A stretch of DNA of 64,000 nt from assembly GCA_028826165.1 (NCBI GenBank), contig JAPDFW010000112.1, forward strand, positions 120,996 to 184,995, given 5' to 3'. How positions within the stretch are numbered: the stretch's first letter is position 1; each line of letters starts with the position of its first letter. Shown in pieces: positions 1 to 12,900 of the stretch. The position numbers and the translations under genes are program-made. Source of the stretch: Anaeramoeba ignava. Its lineage: Eukaryota; Metamonada; Anaeramoebidae. The notes beneath the pieces were generated by a model, which searched no databases, was not told the origin of the DNA, and saw only the letters and a program-made list of their open reading frames with translations.

Positions 1-2151
1 GCCCAAATTCTCGTTTCGGTATCTCAAGTTTTTAGTACAAAAACATCTGAATTTTTCCAAAAAGAGCAAATGAAATGGAAAAAATCTTTTTCATATCCCT
101 TGAACTTGAATGTTTACTTTAAAAAATTCGAGCAATTCCTGCAGATTTTGCTGAACGGATTTGCTTCACAATTTCAATCAGAATCCATTACTTTCCAGGA
201 ACTACTTGATTATTTGTGGCTGATTTACAAACCTTTTTTAATTGACGCAACAAAAAATGAAAAAGTTCTCAGAAAGAAAAGTCGAAACTTTAATCCAAAA
301 GAAAAAGAAGAAGAAGAAGAGGAACAAATATTTTCCTCGTTTTTTGCACATTTTTCTGATTTCAAAATTAAAGATCCAATGCTTGCCTGTTCGCATATCT
401 TGGGGAAGTTTCTTTGTTCGGTTTCCAGCGAAAATGTGTTTTCCAAGTTATTTGTAAAGAAATTTATCAGCAATATTCTCGTTCCCAATTTGGAAATTAG
501 CAAAGAACTACTTGTCGATATTTTGCAAGTTTTCAGTTTTTTGCAAATGAATCTTTTGCAGCCCATCTTCAAATTGGTTGATTGGGAAAATTTCCAAAAA
601 GAGTACTCAAGTTCTCAAAAAGACATCGAAGTGGTTCTTTTCAATTCGCTTCTTAATTTAATGATGAGAAAAGAGAAATCAAGATTGAGCCACAAAATGA
701 AGAAGCAGTTCCAGCTCTTTATTTCGCAAATAATATCCGTTTTGGATTGGCAATCCGTTGATTCTTCAACTTATTCACAAGCTCTACAAAGAGTTGATTT
801 GGATCAACAGACTATCCTCAGCAGCTTCAATAAGTTTGACATCATTTTGATTGGCAAAACTATCAACCACGAAAATCTTGAATTACTTCCTTTAATTTTT
901 CAGTTGTTCATTTCTGTTGGAAATTTTGAAAAGCAAAAAAATTCTCACAATTTGGAACTGTATTTGCAAAAAGCCATTTCCTATTTTGAGAAAGTGTTCA
1001 CAAGCAAAGAAAAACAGGATCTTGTTGTTGAAATGAAAAGAAACGCGAATTTTTATTACCAAAACTTGCTGTTAATCGAAAAAAACCAGCATTTATTCAA
1101 AATTGAGAAGCAAAATGAAACGAAAATTGTCGAAATTCTCAAATTCGCATTTGGAATCGTAAATGATTTTTCAAGCCAGTATTTGGTGCCTTATATTCTC
1201 AAATTTATCCAACAATCCCCATCATTAATCCCTTACTTTTTCCAGAGCACATGCCAAATGGAAATGGACCAAATAATCACTGGAGCATTATTCGAAACAG
1301 CTATTGAGACCTTTTTTGCACAAAAGGAAACTACAGTTGGAAATTTGGTTGAAATTCTCCATTTCTCAGGATTTGAGAAGTTTCTTGAACAGACAGAATT
1401 TTTGGACTGCTGTTGTATTTATGGATATATTTTCACGCTTTGTTTCATGCTTGTTTTCCAGTATAAATTCGAAAATGCAGAAAATCAAAAATCACTCAAT
1501 CACCTCGAAAATCAAATCACAACATCGCTCAATTTCATGACACCACAACCGAATGAGGAATTCAAAGTGATATTGATTGTGGATTTCTGGTTGAATTATG
1601 TTCGAAATTCACCCAGATTTGGAAATGATATTTTTTCACAAAAACAAGAACAAACAACAACAAATATGATTAGAAAATTAACTGAAATAAACGATCCTTC
1701 TCGGATCCAGTCGTTATCAACTTTCCAGCATCCTTTTTCACAAAATGAAACCAAGGAAAGTAACGAAAAAGACTCAAGAGAAGAAGCTAGATTTGCCTTA
1801 TTTTTGTTGATCCACTTTTTTGATTCCAGTTTGAAAATTTCGCGTCAATTTAGAAAAATTTCTCCCAATTTTTTCCAGTTTCAAGCTGGTTTATTACAAG
1901 ATGTTGAGTCAACAAATCAATTCCAAATTTCAGCTCAAAATTTTCTTCAAAAAGTTAAACAAAATCAAACTCATTTATTGTTTCAAGAAACTGTTATCCA
2001 AATTTTTTCTGTTTTCTTAAAATTTAATGGAATTTCAAGTTTAATTGATTTAATTTCTTTGATTTCAAATAATCTTATTAACAAATTATTTGAAAGATTT
2101 TGGGATTTAGTTTCTCAAATTCGGGAAATTTTTTATCAAAAGAAAAAATAA
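1..2151 (+). CDS. EPG5-like protein, C-terminal part (5' end outside window)
   Basis: The reading frame is already open at base 1, so the internal ATG at 70 is not the start; about 716 residues are visible. The protein is helical, with no membrane segment or catalytic motif. Several local patterns recall the C-terminal third of EPG5, the Rab7 effector that tethers autophagosomes to late endosomes/lysosomes: a block reading LIYKPFLID, then an acidic spacer and a helix, then a helix ending LVDWENF, then IISVLDW, and near the end RFALFLLIHFF. The complete gene at 9962-18778 has comparable blocks in the same order. That resemblance was judged by eye from memory of the family, so the name is tentative; a generic HEAT-like helical scaffold is the alternative. 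A Lys/Glu-rich stretch (about 295-325) is low complexity. The stop is followed by repeats of AAATTAAAAAAAT. Confidence 0.5.
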   Translation, partial: AQILVSVSQVFSTKTSEFFQKEQMKWKKSFSYPLNLNVYFKKFEQFLQILLNGFASQFQSESITFQELLDYLWLIYKPFLIDATKNEKVLRKKSRNFNPKEKEEEEEEQIFSSFFAHFSDFKIKDPMLACSHILGKFLCSVSSENVFSKLFVKKFISNILVPNLEISKELLVDILQVFSFLQMNLLQPIFKLVDWENFQKEYSSSQKDIEVVLFNSLLNLMMRKEKSRLSHKMKKQFQLFISQIISVLDWQSVDSSTYSQALQRVDLDQQTILSSFNKFDIILIGKTINHENLELLPLIFQLFISVGNFEKQKNSHNLELYLQKAISYFEKVFTSKEKQDLVVEMKRNANFYYQNLLLIEKNQHLFKIEKQNETKIVEILKFAFGIVNDFSSQYLVPYILKFIQQSPSLIPYFFQSTCQMEMDQIITGALFETAIETFFAQKETTVGNLVEILHFSGFEKFLEQTEFLDCCCIYGYIFTLCFMLVFQYKFENAENQKSLNHLENQITTSLNFMTPQPNEEFKVILIVDFWLNYVRNSPRFGNDIFSQKQEQTTTNMIRKLTEINDPSRIQSLSTFQHPFSQNETKESNEKDSREEARFALFLLIHFFDSSLKISRQFRKISPNFFQFQAGLLQDVESTNQFQISAQNFLQKVKQNQTHLLFQETVIQIFSVFLKFNGISSLIDLISLISNNLINKLFERFWDLVSQIREIFYQKKK

Positions 2152-2731
2152 ATTAAAAAAAATAAATTAAAAAAAATAAATTAAAAAAATAAATTAAAAA
2201 AAAATAAATTAAAATAAAAAGCAAAAAGAATTATAAAAAAAAGTTTTTTTTTTTCCTTTTTTTCTTTTTCATTTTTTTTTTTTCAATTTTTTAAAATGAG
2301 TTCAAGAAAACAACAAAAAAAAAAAAAGAAAAAGAACAAAAACAAAACAAAAGCCAAAACAAAAGCACAAACACAAACACAAACACAAACAAAATGAAAA
2401 AGATAAAGAAAAAGATAATGAAAAAGATAATAAAAAAGGAAAAGAAAAAGAAGAACAAAAAGAAAAGAAAAAGAAAAAGAAGAACAAAAAGAAAAAGAAA
2501 AAAAACAAAAGCCAAAACATAAACACAAACACAAACACAAACACAAACAAAATGATAAACAAAATGAAAATGAAAAAGATAATGAAAAACAAAAAGAAAA
2601 AGAAAAAGATAAACAAAAAGATAAAGATAATGAAAAAGAAAAACAAAAAGAAAAACAAAAAGAAAAAGAAAAATGAAAACAAAAAGGAAAACATAGACAT
2701 ACACATACACATACACATATAAAAAAAGAAA
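2152..2731 (+). other. Low-complexity intergenic or leader region
   Basis: It begins with AATTAAAAAAAT repeats and T-tracts and then, from about 2296, becomes A-rich with AAAAAG, ACAAAC and GATAAT units. An ATG at 2296 opens a short Lys/Thr/Gln-rich frame that stops near 2395. The A-rich stretch could be an N-terminal extension of the next gene broken by frame slips, or simply upstream DNA; I cannot separate these. The long FHFH or FSFS frames on the other strand are products of the repeat. Confidence 0.5.
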
Positions 2732-5700
2732 ATGGAAATAAAAATAAAGAAAATAAAAATGAAGAAAATGGAAATGAAAATGGAAAGAAATGAAGAAAAT
2801 GGAAATGAAAATGGAAATGAAAATGGAAATGAAAATGGAAATGAAAAAAATCAAAATGATATAAAAAAAGAAACAACCTTGAAACAACTTATGGAACTTA
2901 TCAAAAAAAACTTTGAAATTAGAAACAAAATACACAAATTTACAATCTCTTCACCACAAAACGAACCCAAATACAAAGACCAAAAAGATATCGAAGAAGT
3001 ACTAAAAACAATCAAGCCAGAAGAAATTGAAAATCAACTTCAAGAAGAAAATCAATCACTTCAAACAAGATTAGATCCTTTGGAAGTCAGAAATTTACTG
3101 GAAAATAAACTCAAAGAACAAATCAAAGAAAAAGAAGAAGAAACAAACAGAATTTATGAGAAAATAAAGCAAATTTCCTCCAATAATCCTGAACAAGAAA
3201 TCTCAAAACCATCAACTCAAACAAATTATCGTTTGGTTGGTTTCAATGATTTCAGAAATATTCTCGAAAATGCAATTTCCACAAATGATCGTTATAAAAA
3301 GAATCTTCAGGATCTTCTTGACGATGAATATATTCATTCAACCTGTAACATAGACTCTTTCCATCCCGCTTTTGAAAATATTTGGAATTTATACCGTATT
3401 TTGCTTGTTGAAGAATCATTTGAATTTCAATCAAATGAGAAAATTGTTCTTGAAAAAGACCAAATTTTTGCTCTTTTCAAAGGTGAGAATCTGACGAAAT
3501 TCTGTGGTGATTCAGAAATGCAAGACATCGATTTTGACAAACTGAATAAGCAAAAGAAAATTTATCCCATTGGAATTTATGGAGAAAAAAACTCAATCAT
3601 AAATTTTATGAAAAAATTATTTTCTAGTTTTGCAAAAAAAATCCCAGAAATCCAAAACAATTTGAAACCAGGATTGTATCTATGGGCCAACAGAACCTCT
3701 CAAAATACCAAGTTCAATCACACACTCTTTTTATGGCCAGGAAACTACGATATTTTGGGTCAAAACTCGAAAAGCTCCATTTTGACTATTCTTTTACGGC
3801 TTTTGCACGAGATTTGTGTTGAAGTTTTGTTGGTTTTTGATGACGACAAATATAGCAAAGAAATCCCCAATGAAAATAGTGATGAAATGAGTGAACCTGT
3901 TTTTGATCCACAATTCTATCACCATTTGAATGAAAGTTTACTTAACAGTTTCCAATTTGTGGGGAATTCCCAAGAGATTCAATTTAAAATTGAAGAGGGT
4001 TTTCCAACACACATGCTCACATCCTCATTTACTCAAATAATAACCGAAAAAGACGGCAACAAAAAAAAGGATATCAATTGCCGCTTTGCAAACGGTCCGT
4101 TCCGAAAAATCATTCTTTTTTCTCAGGTCGTTCATTCCCATCCTGAGAATGATGAAACTCTTTCTTTTAAAGAATCCGAAATTGAGGATTTCTACCAAAT
4201 ACTTGTCAGCACTAGTCTCCGATTCGAAGATTTGAGCAAAAATCAAATCATTGATTTCATCAAGCAATTTGAAATTTGGAGTAAAAATGATTGGGAAGAT
4301 GAAGAAATGGAAAATAAGATCAGGAGTTTTTACTTTTCCTTAAAAGATTTAAGCACAAGAATTAACGAATCTTCTGATCAAGATTTCTTCGTCAAATCCC
4401 TCAATAAAATTTTCACAATCCAAAACGCCAATTTCGAAGCAAGAGTTAAAAAATTTGAAAAATATACTACCAAGAATTTCAGAGCAAAATTTATCGATTT
4501 CCAATTTAATAAAAAGGAAATTTCTGATGAAATTATCAAGTACCAAACTTACCACATTTCTCTTCCCAAAAGAAGCTCAACCAAAATCAACGCGATGCAG
4601 GAAGACATCGACTCGAGGATTATCAAACATCCCGCTGGATTTGGATGAAGATAAAAAATGGTCAACTTGTAAATTTGATCAAAAAATCACTGAGCTTTAT
4701 ATTTTCTTAGAGGGTGATGCTCTTAAAATTGCGGAAAGTGGTTCAGATGAGGAAATTATCACGTCCATTTATTACATAGATTCAAATGAAAACTTGAATA
4801 GCATAAAAAGGAGCATTTATTCAACAACGGGAAAGATTTATTCTGTTTCAGTTGATGAAAATCTTGGAATTTGTGTTTTTTATCATATTGTTCCAATCGA
4901 ACTCGAACTCGAACTCGAACTCGAACTCGAAAGCGAAAGTGAGGATATGGATGACGATAATAACAAAAATAACGAAGCAGACCAAGAATATATCCACGAG
5001 TTGGTTATTCTTCATCTCGATAAAAAATCAAAAACACTTATCAAAATTGAAAAAAGAGATCTCACAAAATTTTGGACTTTAGAAAAAACCAGAAATGAAC
5101 TGATTGTCCAGCAAATGCACCTCATTCCCTCAGAAAGAATACTTGCAATTCTCCCCAATACAAATGAGATTTGGTTCTACAACTTGGAAGGATATTTCTA
5201 TCAGAAGAGATTATCTTTATCAAATATTGATTATCAATATTATAAGCTTAATATAATGGTGTCAATTCATCCACTCCTTTTTTTAGTTTATTATGATAAT
5301 TCAACAAATTACTGGGTTGCTCAAGCAAACAAATTGACAATTACTCAATCAGATTTCAATTTCGAGAAAATTGCTGAGGTTAGAATTGATATTAATCTGT
5401 CTCATGATACTATCTTCTCCTTTTTCTATATTCAATCCGTTTTTTTTCTTCTTGGAATTGATATGAAAGCAAAGAGAGTTGTTTGCAAAAAAATATTATT
5501 CAAAAGCCAAATAGAAAATCCCATCTTGCAAAATTACAAACAGTTTTTCCAAAGCAATCCAAATATGAAACGTTCGATTCCTCCTTTGAATTCTTTGCTT
5601 GATATTTGGCGTGATATTTTTGACATCCACCGATTAGATTCCCCATTTTTCCTGCCGCAGAAAGAAACAAACATCACAATTTTACTTCCGAATAACCCAA

Positions 5701-8700
5701 AGCTTAATGTCCAAGCAGTTATCGAATATACAAAAGAATTATTTCCTCCAAATTTTCCCACTATCAATAATTTATTCCGTTTCAATGTTTCTTCGTTTGA
5801 AAAATTGAAATTAGATTTCGATAAAGGAGATAATGGTGATGATCAACAAAATCAAAATTCATGGGAATTTGGAGAATGGATCCAAAAATTGATTTGCTTA
5901 ATTCCTTTGCAAATTGCCGAATTCAAAAACGGAGAATTGTCTCCTTTATCTAATGGTGGCAGAAACGATTCCAAAACAAATTTTCTGAAACCGGAGAAAA
6001 TAAAGGATAACACTTTGTGTCAAAACGATGATATACAAGAAGAAATCCTATTTGGATTATATGATTCGATATTCAATTTTTATGATTTTCCAGTAACAGT
6101 TGTTTCATGCTTTGGAGAGAAATCAAGTGGGAAAAGCACATTTCTGAATAAATTAACTGGGTAAAAAAAAAGTTTTTTTTTTTTATTAAATATTTAATAT
6201 TTAATATTAATTCAAATATTCTTTTTTAAATTTAGTTCTTTTTTTGGAGTTTCTGGAAGTGGGATTTGCAATAATGGTATTTGGATGACTGCTAGATATT
6301 TCCCAAAAGAGCGAAAATTATATATTTTCTTAGATTTCGAAGGATTTGAAAATGATCAGGAATCAAAAACTCAAGATTTAATGGCATCCTTATTTGGTGC
6401 TGCAATTAGCAACTTTTTAATTTTAAGAATCCCTTCAAAATCAATTCAAGTCCTTAACAAAATGGTTGAAAATTGGTCAATAGCAGCAAATCATCTAATG
6501 TTTGATGATGCTTCAGATTTTTTCCAAGGAAAATTAATTTTGAATTATATAAATGACGAGGAAAACCAAAATGAATTTGCTTCAAAATTAAGCAACATCA
6601 AATTCTCAGAAGATTTCCAAAAATTTATAAATTTGTCAAATGAAAACCAACAAAATCGAGGAATAATCCAAAAAACCCCTTTCTTTGAAATGTTTAAAGA
6701 TTTTGGGCAAATAACTTCTTCCAAAATTTTGTTGTTGGATGATTTGAATAAATTCAACATGCATTCATCAGCAATAGAATCCAAATTCCAAACAGGATAT
6801 CTATTTGCTACAAAATTCAAACAATTAATAATGCAACTATCAATGAAGAATTTCAATTCTTTTCAGAAATTATATCGCAAAAGAGTTCTGAATTATATCA
6901 AATCTATTGCAGTCAATTTTCTTTATGAAGGCGAATTATTTTCATATCATACCAAAATTTTGAAGAGAAAAAATCTCAAAGAATTCGCCATCACATCCAG
7001 ACAACCACTAGTTTCATTATCATCAAAAAAGAAATTTTTCCAAAGTAACGATACTCTTTCCTTTAAGTTTAAACTTGAAGCTCAAGATGTCAAAATATTT
7101 AAACAAGAAAACCAAAACCAAAATGAAAACCGAAAATGAAAACGAAAATGAAAACCAAAATGAAAATGAAAACCAAAATGAAAACGAAAACCAAAATGAA
7201 AATAAAAATAAAAATAAAAATAAAAAACGGAAAAAAGAACCAACTGTTTCAATTAAATATAGGAATGAAAAAAAAAACAAAAAAAAGGGAAAGATAATCG
7301 AAATACAAATTAATAATTACAGCGATTCAGGAATAATTTTAGGACCTGCAAATGGGGTGATAATGGCTCCTTATCAAACATATGAAGACTTTATGCATTC
7401 GTTACTTCTTGAGCAAAGAAATTTTTTTGAGAAACAAATTTTACCTCGAACTGTCCAGAATTTCAAAATATGGAATTTTATTTTCCAGGCATATCTTGAT
7501 TCAATTGTGAACAGGAGAGTGGAACAAACAAGAGAATGGATTGAAAAATGGGAGAAAGAATTATTTACTCAAAATAAGGAAAAAATTTCGGAATTTTCTC
7601 ATTTCAGAACAAGTTTTGATGCGAAATGCCAGAAACTCATTTCGACATGGAAATTATGTAATCATCAATGCGATAAATGCTATTTCACATGCTTGAATTT
7701 AAACAATCATTCAGAACACGGTCACGATTGTCAAGATGATCTTCATTTATGCACTTTGTCTTGTGATAAATGTGAGAAAACTTGTATTCATGAATTGGGA
7801 CATTCAGGAGCACATTTTTGTGAAAATTTTCATGATTATACTCAAAAATGCTCATTAATTGAACACAGAAATTGCAAAAAATTAATTAAAAATAATACCA
7901 ACCAAAAAAACCAAATTTGTGATGCAGGAAATAAAGCGCATTTGTGTGGACAGCAATGCTCAGCAACAATTAAAGCAGTCATAGACGAGTATGGCCGCAC
8001 AGAAGAAATAAAATGCAAAGAGAAGTGCATTCTCCCATTTGGACATTTAGAAAGATGCGATTGCGGCAAAAAAAAATGCATTGGAAAATGCCCAATTTGC
8101 GGCAATCCTTGCCAATCCACTGATCATTTCCATGGAGTAGACAAACAAATCCCTCATTTCTGTGGTCGATCGCATGAATGCCAACATTTTTGTGAACAAG
8201 AAAATTGCGAGATTGAAAACAAAAAAATAATTGAACCAAAAGGTCAATCAGAGAAAATAATCAAAATCAAGAGTTTTGATCCATTTACCAAGCAATTCAT
8301 AGTTAAAAACAGATGCATAATCCCAATACCACCTAATGAGTTTAAGCATAAAGAGAAGCATAGTTGCATAGATAAAGAAGAAGAATCAGGTGATCATTAT
8401 TGTGGATATCCTTGTAAATCATGTGGTTATTTATGTGTTCTTCCTAGAAATCATGAAGGTCTTCATTTTTGTCATCATGGAAATGCAATTTACTCTCGGA
8501 TTCTCCCTCCAAACACAAGCATCAATTCAGAATTCAATGAATTTCCAAATTTAATTCAGAATTCAAACTCAAACCCAAGTTTATATTCAAATCGAAATTT
8601 AAATAAAAATCCAAACCGAAATTCAAATCGAAAATCAATTTCAAAATTAATTGACAACGCAATTGAACATTCATTTCAAAATTCAATCCAGGATTTAAAT

Positions 8701-9852
8701 CAAATCCAAAATTCAAATTCAAATCCAAATCTAAATTCAAGTCCAAGTCGATTGAAAAATTCAACCCGGTTTAAAAACTCAGATTCGTTTTATTTGGATT
8801 CTCAATTAGTATCAAATCCAACACCATTTGTTTGTACTTATCAATGTGTTTTTTATGGGAGAGGGCATACTCATCTAATCCCAAAACAAGAATTCAATAA
8901 AATCAAACGTAAAATCCCACAAAAATACCTCATTTATACTCGAAAGTATATATCAAAGCAAAGCAATGATAATAACGAAGAATTATATGAAGTGACTTGC
9001 GCATTTTATTGGGAATACTATCTAAAATTTCAAAACAATTTTACTCAACAGCAAAACGCCGAATTTTTGTTGTGTCCAGTACAATTAGATTACAAAAATA
9101 AAGAGGAAGAAAAAATATATCATTGCAAACTTAAGTTGTGGCATAATAAAGCGAATCCTGAACATTTTCAAAACCAAAATAATCAAGATAATAAAATTGA
9201 ATTTGTGAAAAATGGGCATCTTTTTGAATGCGATAAAAATATAACAGAACCGCAAATAATTTATAAATATCACCATGTTTTTGTCATTGCAACTTCAAAG
9301 GAACTTTACTTTAAAAATGATTTCCAACCAAGTTTCGATTGGATCAAAAAAAATATCGATAAGAAATTGCAATGTGTTTTTGAATCCTTTGCAAATTATT
9401 TGGCTTTAAGATCCAAAAACAACGAGCTTTGTTCTTTGATTAATTTCAATAAAAATACAAATGTTATTTTCGAATCACAAGAAGTTGATTCTGATTTATT
9501 TAATCAACACTCTAAAGAAATTTCATTAAATCAAAATAATAGCATTGATTTTCAAAAAATTCTCGAAACAATGCTTAATTTAATATCAAAATTCAACAAA
9601 AATCCAAATTCAGAGCTGGTTTTCATTTGCTTATTTGAAGAACCAAAACAAAAAATCAAAAATTTGAATAAATTATTGAAAAATTTTAATCAAAATTTCC
9701 CTAAAATTTATATTTTGGGTCAAAACCCCCAAAATTATAAATCAACAAAATTATCCTCAGTTGCTCAAAATTTAAAAGCTAATCTTTTTTGGATTAAAAA
9801 TGGATCAGATTTATTTAAAAATTTAATTGAAATTTCTGACAAATTAAAATGA
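2732..9852 (+). CDS. Very large GBP-type GTPase with Cys/His-rich and vWA-like regions
   Basis: One gene in several frame segments. The N-terminal part (2732 to about 4640) begins with a Gly-Asn-Glu repeat and is otherwise unrecognised. The G domain carries a P-loop GEKSSGKST at about 6116-6142, is interrupted by a 75-bp GT-AG intron (6161-6235), and resumes as GSFFGVSG; splicing keeps the frame. A G3-like DFEG follows at about 6334, as in guanylate-binding or VLIG-type GTPases (usually DTEG). After an Asn/Glu repeat (7120-7230) comes a region with many Cys and His (7640-8490; CxxC and GHxGxHxC patterns) that probably binds zinc, then an Asn/Ser linker, then a tail (9270-9850) with a vWA-like fold pattern but no clear MIDAS. 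The frame changes near 4540-4645 and at about 7130, each by +1; the second is an extra C in GAAAACCGAAAA inside the repeat. A 61-bp intron is an alternative at the first. Function is inferred from the G domain only. The start is the first ATG of the long frame; an upstream start near 2296 is possible. Confidence 0.7.
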
Positions 9853-9961
9853 GAAAATTTTTGATTTTTAATTAAAAAATAAAAAGGGAAAAAACCAAAA
9901 TTTTTTTTTCATTTTTTTTTTCATTTTTTTTTATATAATTAATTAATTAATCTATTAATTA

Positions 9962-12900
9962 ATGAAGCCTAAAAATTCAAAAAAAACAATTTATAAGAAT
10001 CCACAAAGTTTTTTATTAACACATCTTCAAGAAAATTATGAGATTGTAAAAATTACCAAAAAAAAAAAACAACAAACGAAAATTAAATTAAATTAAATTA
10101 AATTAAATAAAATAAACAAAATAAAGGAAGAAACAAAAGAACTAAAAGAGTTACTTAAAAAATATCGTAATGCAGAAAGTGATTTATTTTGTTTTCCAAA
10201 TGAGATTATCCATTTACGTTCAGAAACAATAATTTTAATGAAAGAAATGTGGGATATTCAATTAAAATCAATTCCAAAAGAAAAAATTTCATTAGAAGAA
10301 TCAAAAATCAATGAAAAAAAGGAAGAATTAAAATATTTTGAAATTGATTTAAACAATAAAAAGTTTAAAGAATTAGGAATCAATTTTAAAAAAAATAGGA
10401 ATTTATTATTTTATAAATTTTCAAATTTAGTTTGTAATGTTGTATCAACAAAAAGAAGAATAGATATATTTGTTGATAAATTTTTAAGAAAAAATTTGAA
10501 CATATTCACAAATTCAAATATAAATGAAAATCTAAATGAAAATCTAAATGAAAATGAAAATGAAAATATAAATGAAAATCAATGAAAATGAAAATATAAA
10601 TCAAAATCAAAATTTAAATATAATTCAAAATGAAAATGAAAATGAAAATCAAAATATAAATAAAAATGAAAATCAAAATCAAAATGAAAATGAAAATGAA
10701 AATCAAAATATAAATCAAAATAAAAATTTAAATCAAAATATAAATCAAAATCAAAATATAAATCAAAATCAAAATAAAAATAAAAATAAAATCAAAATAT
10801 AAATCAAAAATCAAAAATCTAAATCAAAAATCAAAATCAAAATCAAAAATCAAATCAAAAAAAAAATCAAAATCAAAATCAAAAATCAAAAATAAAAATC
10901 AAAAATAAAAATCAAAAAAATTTACAAAATCAAAAATCAAAATCAAAATCAAAATCAAAAATCAAAATAAAAATCAAAAATCAAAATCAAAAATCAAAAT
11001 CAAAATCAAAATCAAAATAAAAATCAAAATCAAAATCAAAAATCAAAAAATCAAAATCAAAAATCAAAATCAAAATCAAAATCAAAAATCAAAATAAAAA
11101 TCAAAATCAAAATCAAAATCAAATCAAAATCAAAATCAAAATCAAAATTCAAATCAAAATCAAAAATCAAAATCAAAATCAAAATCAAAATCAAAACTAA
11201 ATCAAAATCAAAAATCAAAATCAAAATCAAATTCAAATTCAAAAATCAAAATCAAAATCAAAAATCAAAATCAAAATCAAAATCAAAATCAAAATCAAAA
11301 TCAAAATCAAATTCAAATTCAAAATTCAAAATCAAAATCAAAATTTAAATCAAAATCAAAATCAAAATGAAAATAAAAATCAAAATATAAATCAAAATCA
11401 AAATCAAAATCAAAATCTAAATCAAAATGAAAATGAAAATCAAATTCAAAATCAAAATAAAAATCAAAATCAAAATCAAAATCAAAATCAAAATCAAAAT
11501 CAAAATCAAAATCAAAATCAAAATCAAAATCAAAATCAAAATCAAAATCAAAATCAAAATCAAAATCAAAATCAAAATCAAAATCAAAATCAAATTCAAA
11601 TTCAAAATCTAAATCAAAATATAAAAAAAACAAAAATTTTCCTGCTCAAATCTTACTTAAAAACATTTTTACACTTCCAAAAGAAAGAAAAAAGTAAACA
11701 AGAAATTCAAATTGAAAATAAAGAACAAGTTTCATTAAAACAAAAATGTCAAGAAATAATTGGGTTATTTAAATGGAAAAAACAAGATTTGAATATAAAT
11801 ATAATAGATAATTCTATAAAAAGTATAAGCGAAACTCCACATTTTCTTAAAGAAGAAATATTCCAGAAAATATCTTCAAATTTTCTTGTGGATATTCAAA
11901 ATTATATAATAAATTTAGGGAATGTACTTCTAAAATTTGGAAGTTATGAGGATTATCTATTCATTTTTAATGAAATAATTGATATTCCAAATTCTATTGA
12001 ATGGAGTAAAAAGTTATTGTTTTTTGGGACTTATTGGAATTTAGATAATTTGCATCATTTTTTGAATATGATTTCGATCCTTCACAAACATTTTTTCCCA
12101 TACAAAACAGAAGAAAAAACGGAAAAAAAGAACAATGAGCAAAATGGAAAAGAAGCAAAATCTTGGGAAACAAATCAAAAAAGATGGGAAATTATTGAAA
12201 TGAATTATCATAGTTTTTTTGGATTGTTTCCTTTTGAAGGATTGACCACATATTTAATTGAAAATTGCAATGATCTATCTTTTAATTCAAAAACAAGCAT
12301 TTTATCAGAAATAATTGGGATATTGTCAACTGCATTGAACAGATTTAGTTTTGATATTTATTCAATAATTTCAATCGCAAAAACTATATCAAATATATGT
12401 TTGAATTTTTGTAAATGGGCATATTCACTGTTTATAGATGAGTCAGATAACAAGGATAAAAAAGAAAATTGTGGTGAATATTTAAAAGCAATTGACGAAA
12501 TTATGATTATAACAGTTGATGGATTTTTATCATCTAGCAAAAGCCATATATTATTTCTCCTTAATGAATTGCCTTTTGATCTTGTTTCTCAAAAGGTTGC
12601 ATGGATTATTTTTTATGTTATTTTTACAGGAGAAAATTTAGTAAATTATCTTAACGAGAAAAAACAGGGCAAATTTACAATCACAGATAAGAAAGCGTGG
12701 AAGAATTTTCTTAACGAATATCAACTCTTCCCAACAAAAGAAGAATCAAAAATACAAAAAAGAAAGCAATTTTGGAAAAGTCTTGATGATATTTCTTTTG
12801 GCTCTCCGCTCATTTCAGCTTTGGCAAAAATTGCAGAAATCCAAAAGGATAATGATTTAGTTTATGTGATTTTCCAAGAATTATTTTTGTGTGGAGTTTT

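Noticed and set aside
2283-2935. Long Phe/His/Cys/Leu-rich frames on the minus strand
   Set aside because: They are antisense readings of AAAAAG, ACAAAC and GAAAAT repeats, open only because of composition, with no folded-protein pattern.
11057-11633. Frames made of ILIL, FDFD or KIKI
   Set aside because: These are alternate-frame or antisense translations of the CAAAAT hexamer; the NQ reading on the plus strand is in frame with the EPG5-like protein.
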